Positions 56,259 through 64,000 of a stretch of 64,000 bases of DNA are shown here, in pieces. The position numbers were made by a program, and so were the translations under genes. Location: the NCBI RefSeq assembly GCF_002105195.1, contig NZ_MUHU01000001.1:124001-188000 (forward strand), given 5' to 3'. Position 1 is the first letter of the stretch. Every line of letters begins with the position of its first letter. The notes below the pieces were generated by a model that was not told the DNA's origin, did not search any database, and saw only the letters and a list, made by a program, of their open reading frames with translations. This DNA comes from Derxia lacustris. GTDB lineage: Bacteria; Pseudomonadota; Gammaproteobacteria; Burkholderiales; Burkholderiaceae_E.

Positions 56259-56790
56259 AAGCGGCGGTCGCTGCGGCCGGGCAGCCCCGCGCGGCTGACG
56301 GATGCGGCCGCCGCTGGACGCGGCGGCTGCCCTTCGCTCCGGCGGTAGTCGCCGGCCGGTCCGCCAACTCAGGCCGCTTACGCGGCCTTCAGACATGCGG
56401 ACCTGAACGCCTGCGGCGTTCACCGGCGTCTACCGCCTGCGCTCGGCGCTTCCGACAGCCGCGCGGGGCTGCCCGGCCGCAGCGACCGCCTTGTTAACGG
56501 GCTTGGGGGAGTCAGGGCCGCTTCGCGGCCCAATATGCCCACGTAGCTTCACTGAGGCGCGGGGCGGGGTTCGGGCGCGCCGGGGGCGTCGGGTGTGCCG
56601 AGCGCACGAGGTAGACGGCGGTGAACCGCGCAGCGGTTCAGGCGTTCCTGTCTGAACCTCGCGCAGCGAGGTGAGTTGGAACGCCGGCCGCCGGGCTACC
56701 GAAGGAAGCGAAGGGCAGCCGCCGCGTCCAGCGGCGGCCACACCGGTCGCCCCCGGCGCGCCCGAACCCCGTCCCGCGCCGGAGCCAACC
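56259..56790. repeat. 532-bp gene-free block of nested inverted repeats and short hairpins
   Basis: No gene is supported. Long inverted pairs: (1) 56263-56297 with 56456-56490, 35 of 35 bases; (2) 56306-56338 with 56707-56739, 33 of 33; (3) 56556-56588 with 56748-56780, 32 of 33. A diverged fourth pair is about 56388-56447 with 56594-56657. In addition, five short hairpins with exactly 7-bp stems and 3-4-base loops occur at 56371-56388, 56405-56421, 56515-56531, 56623-56639 and 56656-56672. The pairs are interleaved and nested, so the block could fold as one extended structure. It fills the space between two convergent genes. It may be a repeat-element array or an insertion relic. Confidence 0.9.
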
Positions 56791-57279
56791 TCAAACCGCC
56801 GACGGCCGCTTCGTGCTGTGCAGCCGCGCATCCAGCTCGCGCCGCAGTTCGCGCCGCTGCTTCGCGCCCTCGAAGCGCGAGCGCTCGACCAGATCGCCCG
56901 GCTGCAACTGCGGCACCTGCGCCGGCTTGCCGTCCGGCCCCATCGCCACCATCGTGAAATAGCAGCTGTTGGCATGCCGCACCACGCGCTCGGTGATGTT
57001 CTCGGTGACCACCTTGATGCCCACTTCCATCGAGGTGGTGCCGGTGTAGTTCACCGATGCCAGGAAGGTGACCAGCTCGCCCACATGAATGGGCTGGCGG
57101 AACATCACCTGGTCGACCGACAGCGTCACCACATAGGTGCCGGCATAGCGGCTCGCGCAGGCATAGGCCACCTGGTCGAGAAACTTGAGGATCGTGCCGC
57201 CGTGGACATTGCCCGAGAAATTGGCCATGTCCGGCGTCATCAGCACGGTCATCGTCAGCTGGTGCAAGGGCGTGTCCAT
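56791..57279 (-). CDS. Acyl-CoA thioesterase, YciA/hotdog family
   Basis: Hotdog-fold thioesterase of 162 aa that hydrolyses acyl-CoA. Family features are MTVLMTPDMANFSGNVHGGTILKFLDQVAYACASRYAG, with the catalytic Asp in the GG-x5-D helix, then VVTLSVDQVMFRQPIHVGELVTFLASVNYTGTTSMEV and a basic C-terminal helix. The start at 57277-57279 overlaps the stop of the Mrp gene by one base (TGATG), implying coupled translation. Its stop lies immediately beside the inverted-repeat block. Confidence 0.92.
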   Translation of the reverse strand: MDTPLHQLTMTVLMTPDMANFSGNVHGGTILKFLDQVAYACASRYAGTYVVTLSVDQVMFRQPIHVGELVTFLASVNYTGTTSMEVGIKVVTENITERVVRHANSCYFTMVAMGPDGKPAQVPQLQPGDLVERSRFEGAKQRRELRRELDARLHSTKRPSAV

Positions 57280-58367
57280 CAGGTGTTGCTGCTCACGACG
57301 ATGCCGGGCAGCTTGCCCGAGTAGTCCTTGGCCTTGTCGGCCACCTTGACCGCCACGCGGCGCGCGATGGTCTTGTACAGCTCGGCGGCGGTCGAGTCGG
57401 GGCTGGCGGCCACGGTCGGCTTGCCGGTATCGGCATCGGCGCGGATGTCGCGCGCCAGCGGCAGCGAGCCGATCAGCTCCACGCCAAATTCCTGCGCCAT
57501 GCGCGCGCCGCCGCCCTCGCCAAAGATGTGCTCGGCATGGCCGCAGTTCGTGCACACATGGACCGCCATGTTCTCGACGATGCCCAGCACCGGCACGCCG
57601 ACCTTCTCGAACATGTCGATGCCACGCCGCGCGTCGATCAGCGCGATGTCCTGCGGCGTGGTCACGACCACCGCGCCGGTCAGCGGCACCTTCTGGCACA
57701 TGGTCAGCTGGATGTCGCCGGTGCCGGGCGGCAGATCGACGATCAGATAGTCGAGGTCGGCCCAGTCGGTCTGCTCCAGCAGCTGGGTGAGCGCCTGGAT
57801 CACGATCGGCCCGCGCCACACCACGGCCTGGCCCGGATCGATGAGGAAGCCGATGGAATTGACCTGCACGCCGTGGCCTTCGAGCGGCTTCATGGTCTTG
57901 CCGTCTTCGGAAATCGGCTTGCCCGACAGGCCGAACATCGTCGGCTGGCTCGGACCGTAGATGTCGGCATCGAGCAGGCCGACGCGGGCGCCTTCGGCGG
58001 CGAGCGCCAGGGCCAGATTGGCGCTGGTCGTGCTCTTGCCGACACCGCCCTTGCCCGAGGCCACGGCGATGATGTTGCGCACGTTGGCCATGGTCTTCAC
58101 GCCGCGCTGCACGGCGTGCGCGACGATCTTCTGCGTGACGTTGACGGTGCTGGCGCCGGCGCCGGCGGCTGCAAGTGCCGCAGCGGCAGCGGCACGGATC
58201 GGCTCGATCTGGCTCTTGGCCGGGTAGCCGAGTTCGATGTCGACGCTGACGGTGTCGCCCTGCACCCGCAGGTTGCGCACCGACTTGCCCGCCACGAGAT
58301 CGCGGCCGGTGTTGGGATCGACGACGCCCGCAAGGGCGGCCTGGGCGGCTTCTTGGCTGATGGTCAT
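57279..58367 (-). CDS. apbC: Mrp/ApbC iron-sulfur cluster carrier ATPase
   Basis: P-loop ATPase of 362 aa that carries and delivers Fe-S clusters. The N-terminal MIP18/DUF59 region (about 1-90) is followed by the deviant Walker A in IIAVASGKGGVGKSTTSANLALAL (105-113). DADIYGPSQPTMFGL, DYLIVDLPPGTGD and the cluster-binding CxxC in VHVCTNCGHAEHIFG follow. The start at 58367 is the family start (MTISQEAAQAALAGVVDP). A thioesterase is translationally coupled downstream, an unusual partner. It is divergent from the CorC/HlyC-like gene. Confidence 0.95.
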   Translation of the reverse strand: MTISQEAAQAALAGVVDPNTGRDLVAGKSVRNLRVQGDTVSVDIELGYPAKSQIEPIRAAAAAALAAAGAGASTVNVTQKIVAHAVQRGVKTMANVRNIIAVASGKGGVGKSTTSANLALALAAEGARVGLLDADIYGPSQPTMFGLSGKPISEDGKTMKPLEGHGVQVNSIGFLIDPGQAVVWRGPIVIQALTQLLEQTDWADLDYLIVDLPPGTGDIQLTMCQKVPLTGAVVVTTPQDIALIDARRGIDMFEKVGVPVLGIVENMAVHVCTNCGHAEHIFGEGGGARMAQEFGVELIGSLPLARDIRADADTGKPTVAASPDSTAAELYKTIARRVAVKVADKAKDYSGKLPGIVVSSNT

Positions 58368-58513
58368 GGCTGAGGAGCGTTGCGCGCGTTGTATGGTTGC
58401 GAATGAAAACGACTTCAATTTACCCCAGCCCGCTTCCCAAGCAGTCTTCGCGCCAAAGGCCGGCCCGAAGGGCTCTGCTATGCTGGCCCGATCTCATATC
58501 TCATTGATTTTCG

Positions 58514-59803
58514 ATGGAAATCGGCTTCCTGCTGGTTCTGATCCTCATCAACGGCATCTTCGCGATGAGCGAAATCGCCGTCGTCACCGCCCGCAAGGCC
58601 CGGCTCCAGCAACTCTCCGAGGCCGGCGACAAGGGCGCCCGCGAAGCACTCGCGCTGGCCGAGCACCCGACCCGTTTTCTCTCCACCGTGCAGATCGGCA
58701 TCACCTCGATCGGCGTGCTCACCGGCATCGTCGGCGAGGGCGCGCTGGCCGATCCGCTGGCCGCCGCCATGCTCGAACGCGCGCCGGCGCTCGGCGAGGC
58801 GGCCCGGCCGCTCGCGCTCACCGTGGTGGTCGTGCTCATCACCTTCCTGTCCATCGTGCTCGGCGAACTGGTGCCCAAGCGGCTCGGCCAGATCCGGCCC
58901 GAACCCATCGCGCGCGCCATGTCGCGGCCGATGCGCGCGCTGTCGCTGGTCGCCACGCCCTTCGTGCATCTGCTCACGCTGTCCACCGACGGGCTGCTGC
59001 GCCTGCTCGGCGTGCGCCAGACCGACGAGCCGCCGGTGAGCGAGGCCGAAATCCAGGTGCTGATGCGTCAGGGCGCCGAGGCCGGCATCTTCGAGCAGTC
59101 GGAGCACGAGATGATCCGCAACGTGTTCCGGCTCGACGACCGCAAGCTCAGCTCGCTGATGGTGCCGCGCGGCGACGTGGTCTGGCTCGACGTCGAGGAC
59201 TCGCACGAGGTCAACCGCGCCAAGATCGAGCAGAGCGACGTGTCGCGCTTTCCGGTCTGCCGTGGCGACCTGCGCGACGTGCTCGGCTTTGCGCGCGCCA
59301 AGGATCTGCTGTCGGCCGCGCTGTCGGGCGGCGACTTCGACCTGACCGCGCGCCTGAGCCCGGCGCTCTACGTGCCCGAGACCCTCACCGGCACCGAGCT
59401 GATCGAGAACCTGCGCAGCGCCCATTCCACCGTGGCGCTGGTGGTCGACGAATACGGCGAGGTGCAGGGTCTGGTCACGCTCAAGGATGTGCTCGAAGCC
59501 ATCATCGGCGACATCTCGACCGCTACCGCGCAGGACCCGCCGGCCTACCAGCGCGAGGACGGCTCCTGGCTGCTCGACGGCTCGATCGCCATCCCCGAAT
59601 TCCAGGACCGGCTCGCCATCGAGCATCTGCCCGAAGGCGACTCCGACGCCTATCACACGCTGGGCGGAATGATGATGCTGCTGCTGGGCCGCATCCCCCA
59701 CACCGGCGATCACGCGGAATGGGCCGGTTGGCGCTTCGAAGTGGTCGACATGGAAGGGAATCGCGTACACAAGGTGCTCGCCACCCCCCTTCCCCGGGCC
59801 TGA
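58514..59803 (+). CDS. CNNM/CorC-HlyC family membrane protein (DUF21-CBS-transporter-associated domain)
   Basis: Membrane protein of 429 aa, of the family linked to Mg/Co efflux and formerly called hemolysins. The DUF21 domain (about 1-175) has three to four helices, with the first at MEIGFLLVLILINGIFAMSEIAVVTARKARLQ and FLSIVLGELVPKRLGQ in the third. Paired CBS domains (about 200-330; SSLMVPRGDVVWLD, VALVVDEYGEVQGLVTLKDVLEAIIGDI) and the C-terminal CorC-HlyC domain (DGSIAIPEFQDRL, GGMMMLLLGRIPHTGD) follow. All domains are complete. It is divergent from apbC with 146 bp between. Confidence 0.92.
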   Translation: MEIGFLLVLILINGIFAMSEIAVVTARKARLQQLSEAGDKGAREALALAEHPTRFLSTVQIGITSIGVLTGIVGEGALADPLAAAMLERAPALGEAARPLALTVVVVLITFLSIVLGELVPKRLGQIRPEPIARAMSRPMRALSLVATPFVHLLTLSTDGLLRLLGVRQTDEPPVSEAEIQVLMRQGAEAGIFEQSEHEMIRNVFRLDDRKLSSLMVPRGDVVWLDVEDSHEVNRAKIEQSDVSRFPVCRGDLRDVLGFARAKDLLSAALSGGDFDLTARLSPALYVPETLTGTELIENLRSAHSTVALVVDEYGEVQGLVTLKDVLEAIIGDISTATAQDPPAYQREDGSWLLDGSIAIPEFQDRLAIEHLPEGDSDAYHTLGGMMMLLLGRIPHTGDHAEWAGWRFEVVDMEGNRVHKVLATPLPRA

Positions 59804-59891
59804 AGCACTCCGACTCGCGCGGCATCGATCCGCGCGCCGCAAGCACTGCGCTCCAGTCGGTTCTCGGGCTCGGCCGCTTTCGGAGATGACC

Positions 59892-61040
59892 ATGAGCACG
59901 AGCAGCAGCGCGCTGGCGGACTCCCTTGCCGCCGCCCGGTCGCGGGCCGCATCCAGCACCACCCACGCACCGCACGGCAACTTCCACATCCCGTCGCTCG
60001 ACGGCATGCGCGCGGTGGCCGTGTCCATCGTCTTTCTCGCGCACGCCGGCCTCGGCAAGGTGGTGCCGGGCGGCTTCGGCGTGACGATCTTCTTCTTCCT
60101 GAGCGGCTTCCTCATCACCACGCTGATGCGGCGTGAATACGAGGCCAGCGGCCAGATCAACCTGCGCCACTTCTACATGCGCCGGATGCTGCGCATCTGG
60201 CCGGCGTTCTACTTCGTGCTGTTTCTCGGCGCGGCGGCGGGCGCGCTCGGCTGGCTCAACCGCGACGTGCCGCAATGGCAGCCGCTGCTGGCCCAGGCGC
60301 TGCACGTCACCAACTACTACACGCTGTCGGTCGACGGCGGCGCGCAGAACGGCGCCGGCATGGTGGTCGGCTCGGGCGTGTACTGGTCGCTCGCGGTGGA
60401 AGAGCACTTCTATCTGGTGTTCCCGCTCATCTTCCTGGCGCTGCAACGCTCCAAGCTCGACGGGCGCGGCCGCTGGTGGTGGCTGATCGGCATGTGCGCG
60501 CTCGGCCTAGCCTGGCGCGTGGCGCTGGTGCTGTTCATGGGCGCCGATGAAACCCGCGTGAACATCGGCTCCGATACCCGCTTCGACTCGCTGCTGTTCG
60601 GCTGCGCGCTGGCCATCCACCGCAATCCGGCGCTCGACCGCGACCTCGGCTACACCTCGCGCCAGCTGCTGGCCGGCGTGCTGATCGGCATGGCGCTGAT
60701 CGGCGTGGCGCTGGTGCTGCGCGACGACTTCGTGCGCAACACGCTGCGCTACACCCTGCTCGGCGTCGGGCTTTATCCGATCTTCATCGCCGCCATCCTG
60801 CGGCCCGACTGGCTGCCGTTCCGGGCGCTCAATTCGGCACCGGCACGCTGGCTCGGCGGCCTGTCCTATGCGGTGTATCTGGTGCACGACAGCCTGCTCT
60901 ATGCCGCCAACAAGCATCTGCCGATGCTGCCGCCGCTGGCGCGCGGCGCGGTCGCGCTGGTGGCGTCGCTGCTGCTGGCGCAATTCATCTTCCGCTGCAT
61001 CGAGCGGCCATTCGGCCGACTGCGCCGGCGGTTCGCCTGA
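59892..61040 (+). CDS. Acyltransferase-3 family membrane protein (OafA/YrhL-like)
   Basis: Integral-membrane O-acyltransferase of 382 aa that would acylate a surface glycan or similar acceptor. The hallmark start IPSLDGMRAVAVSIVFLAHAG contains the conserved Arg and His. FLSGFLITTLMRREYEASGQINLRHFYMRRMLRIWPAFY and SGVYWSLAVEEHFYLVFPL follow. About ten helices are present and no C-terminal SGNH domain. The start at 59892 lies six bases after GGAG (59882-59885); ATG at 59886 is too close to it. Acceptor unknown; no polysaccharide genes are adjacent. Confidence 0.9.
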   Translation: MSTSSSALADSLAAARSRAASSTTHAPHGNFHIPSLDGMRAVAVSIVFLAHAGLGKVVPGGFGVTIFFFLSGFLITTLMRREYEASGQINLRHFYMRRMLRIWPAFYFVLFLGAAAGALGWLNRDVPQWQPLLAQALHVTNYYTLSVDGGAQNGAGMVVGSGVYWSLAVEEHFYLVFPLIFLALQRSKLDGRGRWWWLIGMCALGLAWRVALVLFMGADETRVNIGSDTRFDSLLFGCALAIHRNPALDRDLGYTSRQLLAGVLIGMALIGVALVLRDDFVRNTLRYTLLGVGLYPIFIAAILRPDWLPFRALNSAPARWLGGLSYAVYLVHDSLLYAANKHLPMLPPLARGAVALVASLLLAQFIFRCIERPFGRLRRRFA

Positions 61041-61123
61041 CGCGGGCGGGCGCCGGACGGGCACGGGTCGGCGGCTAGAATCGGCCTCCCCCGCGCCCCG
61101 TCGCCCGCCACGCAGAAACCACC

Positions 61124-63208
61124 ATGCCGCGCAAGCTCTTCGTCACCACCGCCCTGCCTTACGCCAACGCCGCCTTCCATATCGGCCACATCATGGAATA
61201 CATCCAGGCCGACATCTGGGTGAGAGCGCAGCGCATGCAGGGCCACGAAGTGCATTTCATGGGCGCCGACGACGCCCACGGCGCGCCGATCATGATTGCC
61301 GCCGAAAAGGCCGGAAAGACGCCGCAGCAATTCGTCGGCGAGATTGCCGCCGGCCGCAAGCAATACCTCGACGGCTTCCACATCAGCCACGACCACTGGC
61401 ACAGCACCGATTCGGCCGAGAACGTCGAGCTGTCCCAGGGTATTTACCGAGCGCTCAAAGCCGCCGGCTTCATCGCCACCCGGACCATCGAGCAATTCTT
61501 CGATCCGGTGAAAGGCATGTTCCTGCCCGACCGCTACATCAAGGGCGAATGCCCGAAATGCGGCGCCAAGGATCAATACGGCGACAGCTGCGAAGTGTGC
61601 AGCTCGGTCTATACGCCGACCGACCTCAAGAATCCCTATTCTGTGCTGTCGGGCGCCACGCCCGAAATGCGCAGCAGCGAGCATTTCTTCTTCAAGCTCA
61701 GCGATCCGCGCTGCGTGGAGTTTTTGCGCGAATGGACCAATACCGACCGGCTCCAGGAACAGGTCGCCAACAAGGCCAATGAATGGCTCGGCGAACCGAA
61801 GGAAGGCGAGGACGGCCTCGGCGACTGGGACATTTCGCGCGATGCGCCCTACTTCGGCATTCCGATTCCCGATGCGCCGGGCAAGTATTTTTACGTGTGG
61901 CTCGATGCGCCGGTCGGTTATCTGGCCGCGCTGAAGAATTATTTCGATTCGGGCAAGGCCGCCGCCAATGGCAGCAGCCAATCCTTCGATGAATTCATGG
62001 CCGATGCCGATTGCGAACAGCATCATTTCATCGGCAAGGACATCATCTATTTCCACACGCTGTTCTGGCCGGCAATGCTCAAGTTCTCGGGCCGCAAGAC
62101 GCCCGACCAGATTCATGTGCATGGCTTTCTCACCGTTAGCGGCGAAAAGATGAGCAAGAGCCGCGGCACTGGCCTTTCGCCGCTCAAGTATCTCGATCTG
62201 GGCATGAATCCGGAATGGCTGCGCTATTACATCGCGGCCAAGCTCAATGGCCGGGTCGAGGATGTCGATTTCAATCCCGAAGATTTCGTCGCCCGGGTCA
62301 ACAGCGATCTGGTCGGCAAATACGTCAATATCGCCAGCCGGGCCTCGGGCTTTCTGGTCAAGCAATTCGGCGGCGAACTCAACAGCTTCAATCTGGGTGA
62401 CGGCGAACAGGAATGGTCGCCGATGACTTTCCATGCGCTGGCCGCGCGCGAGTCGATCGTTGCGGCCATCAACGGCCTGGACACCGGCCGCGCCCTGCGC
62501 GAGCTGATGGCGGTCGCCGACTTCATCAACCAGCGCTACGACGCCGCCAAGCCCTGGGAACTGGCCAAGAAGCCCGAGGCGCGCGAGCAGCTGCATGCCG
62601 TGTGCAGCGATGCGGTACGCGCATTTGCGGTGCTCACCTGGCTGCTGGCGCCGGTATTGCCGGCCACTGCCACAAAAGTGGCCGGGTGGCTTGGCTTGCC
62701 GCAACCGCTGAAACTTTCCGATCTGGATGGTGAAACGCCCGCATTGCCGACCCAGGTAAAGCCCTATGAGCATCTGCTCCAGCGGGTCGATCCCAAAATG
62801 CTCGACGCCCTGTTCGAGCCGCCGGCCGAAGCCAGGCCCATTCCGGGTGGTGAAGAAATCGCCGCTGAAATCAAGATCGACGATTTCGCCCGTGTCGATT
62901 TGCGCATCGCGCGCATCGTCAAGGCAGAAGCGGTTGCCGGCTCGGACAAACTCCTGAGATTGACGCTCGATCTTGGTGAAGGCCGCACTAGAAATGTGTT
63001 TTCGGGCATCAAGAGCGCCTATGCCAATCCCTCGGACCTCGAAGGGAAATTGACCGTCGTGGTGGCCAATCTCGCTCCGCGAAAGATGAAGTTCGGAATC
63101 AGCGAGGGAATGGTCTTGGCCGCCTCGGAAAAAGACGAGGAAAAAAACCCGGGGATTTTCCTACTCGAGCCCCATTCCGGCGCCAGTCCCGGAATGCGAG
63201 TGAGGTGA
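61124..63208 (+). CDS. metG: Methionyl-tRNA synthetase
   Basis: Charges tRNA-Met; 694 aa, the long dimeric form. The class-I motif HIGH is in [11 protein letters not shown] (19-22). The zinc knuckle is [17 protein letters not shown] and KMSKS is at 342-346 in [13 protein letters not shown]-terminal EMAP-like tRNA-binding domain (from about 585: [22 protein letters not shown]) ends the protein. The start at 61124 ([16 protein letters not shown]) is the family start. Codons are somewhat less GC-biased than neighbouring genes (more GAT, AAT, TTC). No obvious terminator follows. Confidence 0.98.
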   Translation: MPRKLFVTTALPYANAAFHIGHIMEYIQADIWVRAQRMQGHEVHFMGADDAHGAPIMIAAEKAGKTPQQFVGEIAAGRKQYLDGFHISHDHWHSTDSAENVELSQGIYRALKAAGFIATRTIEQFFDPVKGMFLPDRYIKGECPKCGAKDQYGDSCEVCSSVYTPTDLKNPYSVLSGATPEMRSSEHFFFKLSDPRCVEFLREWTNTDRLQEQVANKANEWLGEPKEGEDGLGDWDISRDAPYFGIPIPDAPGKYFYVWLDAPVGYLAALKNYFDSGKAAANGSSQSFDEFMADADCEQHHFIGKDIIYFHTLFWPAMLKFSGRKTPDQIHVHGFLTVSGEKMSKSRGTGLSPLKYLDLGMNPEWLRYYIAAKLNGRVEDVDFNPEDFVARVNSDLVGKYVNIASRASGFLVKQFGGELNSFNLGDGEQEWSPMTFHALAARESIVAAINGLDTGRALRELMAVADFINQRYDAAKPWELAKKPEAREQLHAVCSDAVRAFAVLTWLLAPVLPATATKVAGWLGLPQPLKLSDLDGETPALPTQVKPYEHLLQRVDPKMLDALFEPPAEARPIPGGEEIAAEIKIDDFARVDLRIARIVKAEAVAGSDKLLRLTLDLGEGRTRNVFSGIKSAYANPSDLEGKLTVVVANLAPRKMKFGISEGMVLAASEKDEEKNPGIFLLEPHSGASPGMRVR

Positions 63209-63368
63209 TTACTTGGCGGAATATCCCGGGTTTATGTGAGTTCGTGAACGATTTCACAGGCCAAATCGAGCTTTAGCCAAGCTCATCGCAATACAGGCGT
63301 TGTGCTTTGCATGAGACTTGCGGTCTTTCAGTGATCGCAACTCCATATCCAGTCATGCGGAGACACCC

Positions 63369-64000
63369 GTGCCTGTACGCAAACCCACGCTATTCGGCAA
63401 ATACCGCGAAATCATCCTCGCGGTCGCTTTCTTCCTGCTGTTCGACCTTGGCGTCCTGATTCTCAATTTCTACACCTCGTTCCAGATCAACGAGGATGCG
63501 GTCGCCATCAACCTGTCCGGGCGCCAGCGGATGCTGACCCAGCGGATGACGAAATCGGTGCTCAACATCCAGTCGCTCCAGGTCGAGGGCGAGAGCACCG
63601 CCCCGGCGCGCACCGAGCTTGCCAACACCCGCGCGCTGTTCGACCGCACGCTGCTGGCCTTCACCAACGGCGGCGAGACCACCGGCGGCAATGGCCAGCC
63701 GGTCACGCTGCGGGCGGTCGAGTCGCCGGCCGGGCGCGCGGTGCTGACCAAGGCGCTCGGCATGTGGGCCGAGTACCAGAAGGTGACCGAGCCGCTGCTG
63801 GCCGAGAACTTCACGCCCGAGCAGCTCGAACAGGCGGTGCGCGTCACGCGGGCCGACAACGTCAAGCTGCTCGACGCGATGAACGAGCTGACCGGCGCGC
63901 TCGAAGCCGGCGCCTCGGATCGCGCGGCCTGGCTGCGCGCGGTGCAGGCCGGCGGGATGGCGCTGGCGCTGGCCAACTTCGGCTTCATCCTGCTCAAGTT
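63369..64000 (+). CDS. PilJ-type sensor/chemoreceptor, N-terminal part (cut by window edge)
   Basis: The visible 210 residues start at GTG 63369 after GGAGACACCC. A short basic start (VRKPTLFGKYR) leads to TM1 (EIILAVAFFLLFDLGVLILNFY). The type IV pilus methyl-accepting transducer N-terminal signature follows, INLSGRQRMLTQRMTKSVLNIQ, with a helical periplasmic domain ending ALTKALGMWAEYQ-like and NVKLLDAMNELTG. A second helix begins at AGGMALALANFGFILLK, where the window stops. The output domain (chemoreceptor, GGDEF or kinase) lies outside the window, so only the sensor family can be stated. Confidence 0.82.
   Translation, partial: MPVRKPTLFGKYREIILAVAFFLLFDLGVLILNFYTSFQINEDAVAINLSGRQRMLTQRMTKSVLNIQSLQVEGESTAPARTELANTRALFDRTLLAFTNGGETTGGNGQPVTLRAVESPAGRAVLTKALGMWAEYQKVTEPLLAENFTPEQLEQAVRVTRADNVKLLDAMNELTGALEAGASDRAAWLRAVQAGGMALALANFGFILLK

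Noticed and set aside
56259-56790. CRISPR array or integron attC interpretation of the repeat block
   Set aside because: There are no regularly spaced direct repeats with unique spacers, no cas or integrase gene nearby, and the repeats are inverted and interleaved.
56430-56975. A 181-codon frame in the inverted-repeat block
   Set aside because: It consists of translated repeats (Pro/Arg/Gly-rich), and enters the thioesterase gene in the wrong frame.
58380-58440. Fur-box-like AT-rich sequence between apbC and the CorC-like gene
   Set aside because: The match to the Fur consensus is poor and no palindromic 9-1-9 arrangement could be made.

Overview
The window looks like chromosomal DNA of a high-GC betaproteobacterium (Burkholderiales or Rhodocyclales type). 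The evidence is GC-rich codon use throughout, a gcvT-gcvH-gcvP operon behind a tandem glycine riboswitch, two general porins, a Neisseria/Burkholderia-type 'site-specific recombinase' membrane protein, a 755-aa arginine/lysine/ornithine decarboxylase and a PEP-CTERM-anchored protein. The species cannot be named from sequence alone. I found no rRNA, tRNA, CRISPR array, insertion sequence or phage gene. LAYOUT: 1-1.5 kb holds a divergent ethanolamine permease/EutR-like regulator pair. 1.5-13.7 kb is mostly housekeeping: outer-membrane phospholipase A, a PEP-CTERM gene broken by an exact 29-bp tandem duplication, the glycine cleavage operon, a diguanylate cyclase, the amino-acid decarboxylase and dCTP deaminase. 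A DegP/Q-type periplasmic protease follows. 15.6-34.1 kb is a quinoprotein (PQQ) alcohol-oxidation region. It contains an aldehyde dehydrogenase with its DUF779 partner, cytochrome c-550 (PedF type), a periplasmic binding protein, an AcoR-type sigma-54 activator, an orphan pqqD, a PQQ alcohol dehydrogenase with the lanthanide-type Asp pair, a beta-propeller protein and a porin. Embedded in it are an HD-GYP regulator/hybrid kinase operon, a tandem-Cache protein, a Na+/H+ antiporter-like protein and a YjfB-like peptide. 34.3-38.1 kb carries the Gcr-type membrane protein and an MscS channel. 38.1-45.5 kb is a PotABCD-type ABC transporter with an upstream porin and, divergently, an Asp/Glu/hydantoin racemase and a GntR regulator. 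45.4-50.8 kb is a minus-strand run: TonB-dependent receptor, histidine kinase, NarL-type regulator, YkgJ-like protein and a membrane protein. 51-56.3 kb holds a lipoprotein, an NYN-nuclease/cold-shock-like fusion, and a GntR, gamma-glutamyltransferase-family and SBF-like transporter set. 56.26-56.79 kb is a gene-free block of nested inverted repeats. 56.8-64 kb holds a thioesterase, Mrp/ApbC, a CorC/HlyC-type protein, an acyltransferase, metG and the start of a PilJ-type sensor. HOW IT FITS TOGETHER: the strongest new picture is a sigma-54 regulon. Near-perfect -24/-12 promoters lie before the cytochrome/binding-protein operon, the aldehyde dehydrogenase, pqqD, the alcohol dehydrogenase and the porin, with a weaker one before the beta-propeller gene. 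Most are accompanied by a 19-bp palindrome related to CTGTTGCACGGTGCAACAG, or by half-sites of it, and the AcoR-like activator sits among them. The proposed pathway is alcohol entry through the porin, periplasmic oxidation by the PQQ dehydrogenase with electrons passed to cytochrome c-550, and aldehyde oxidation in the cytoplasm. Two GntR genes also have matching candidate operators at their own loci.
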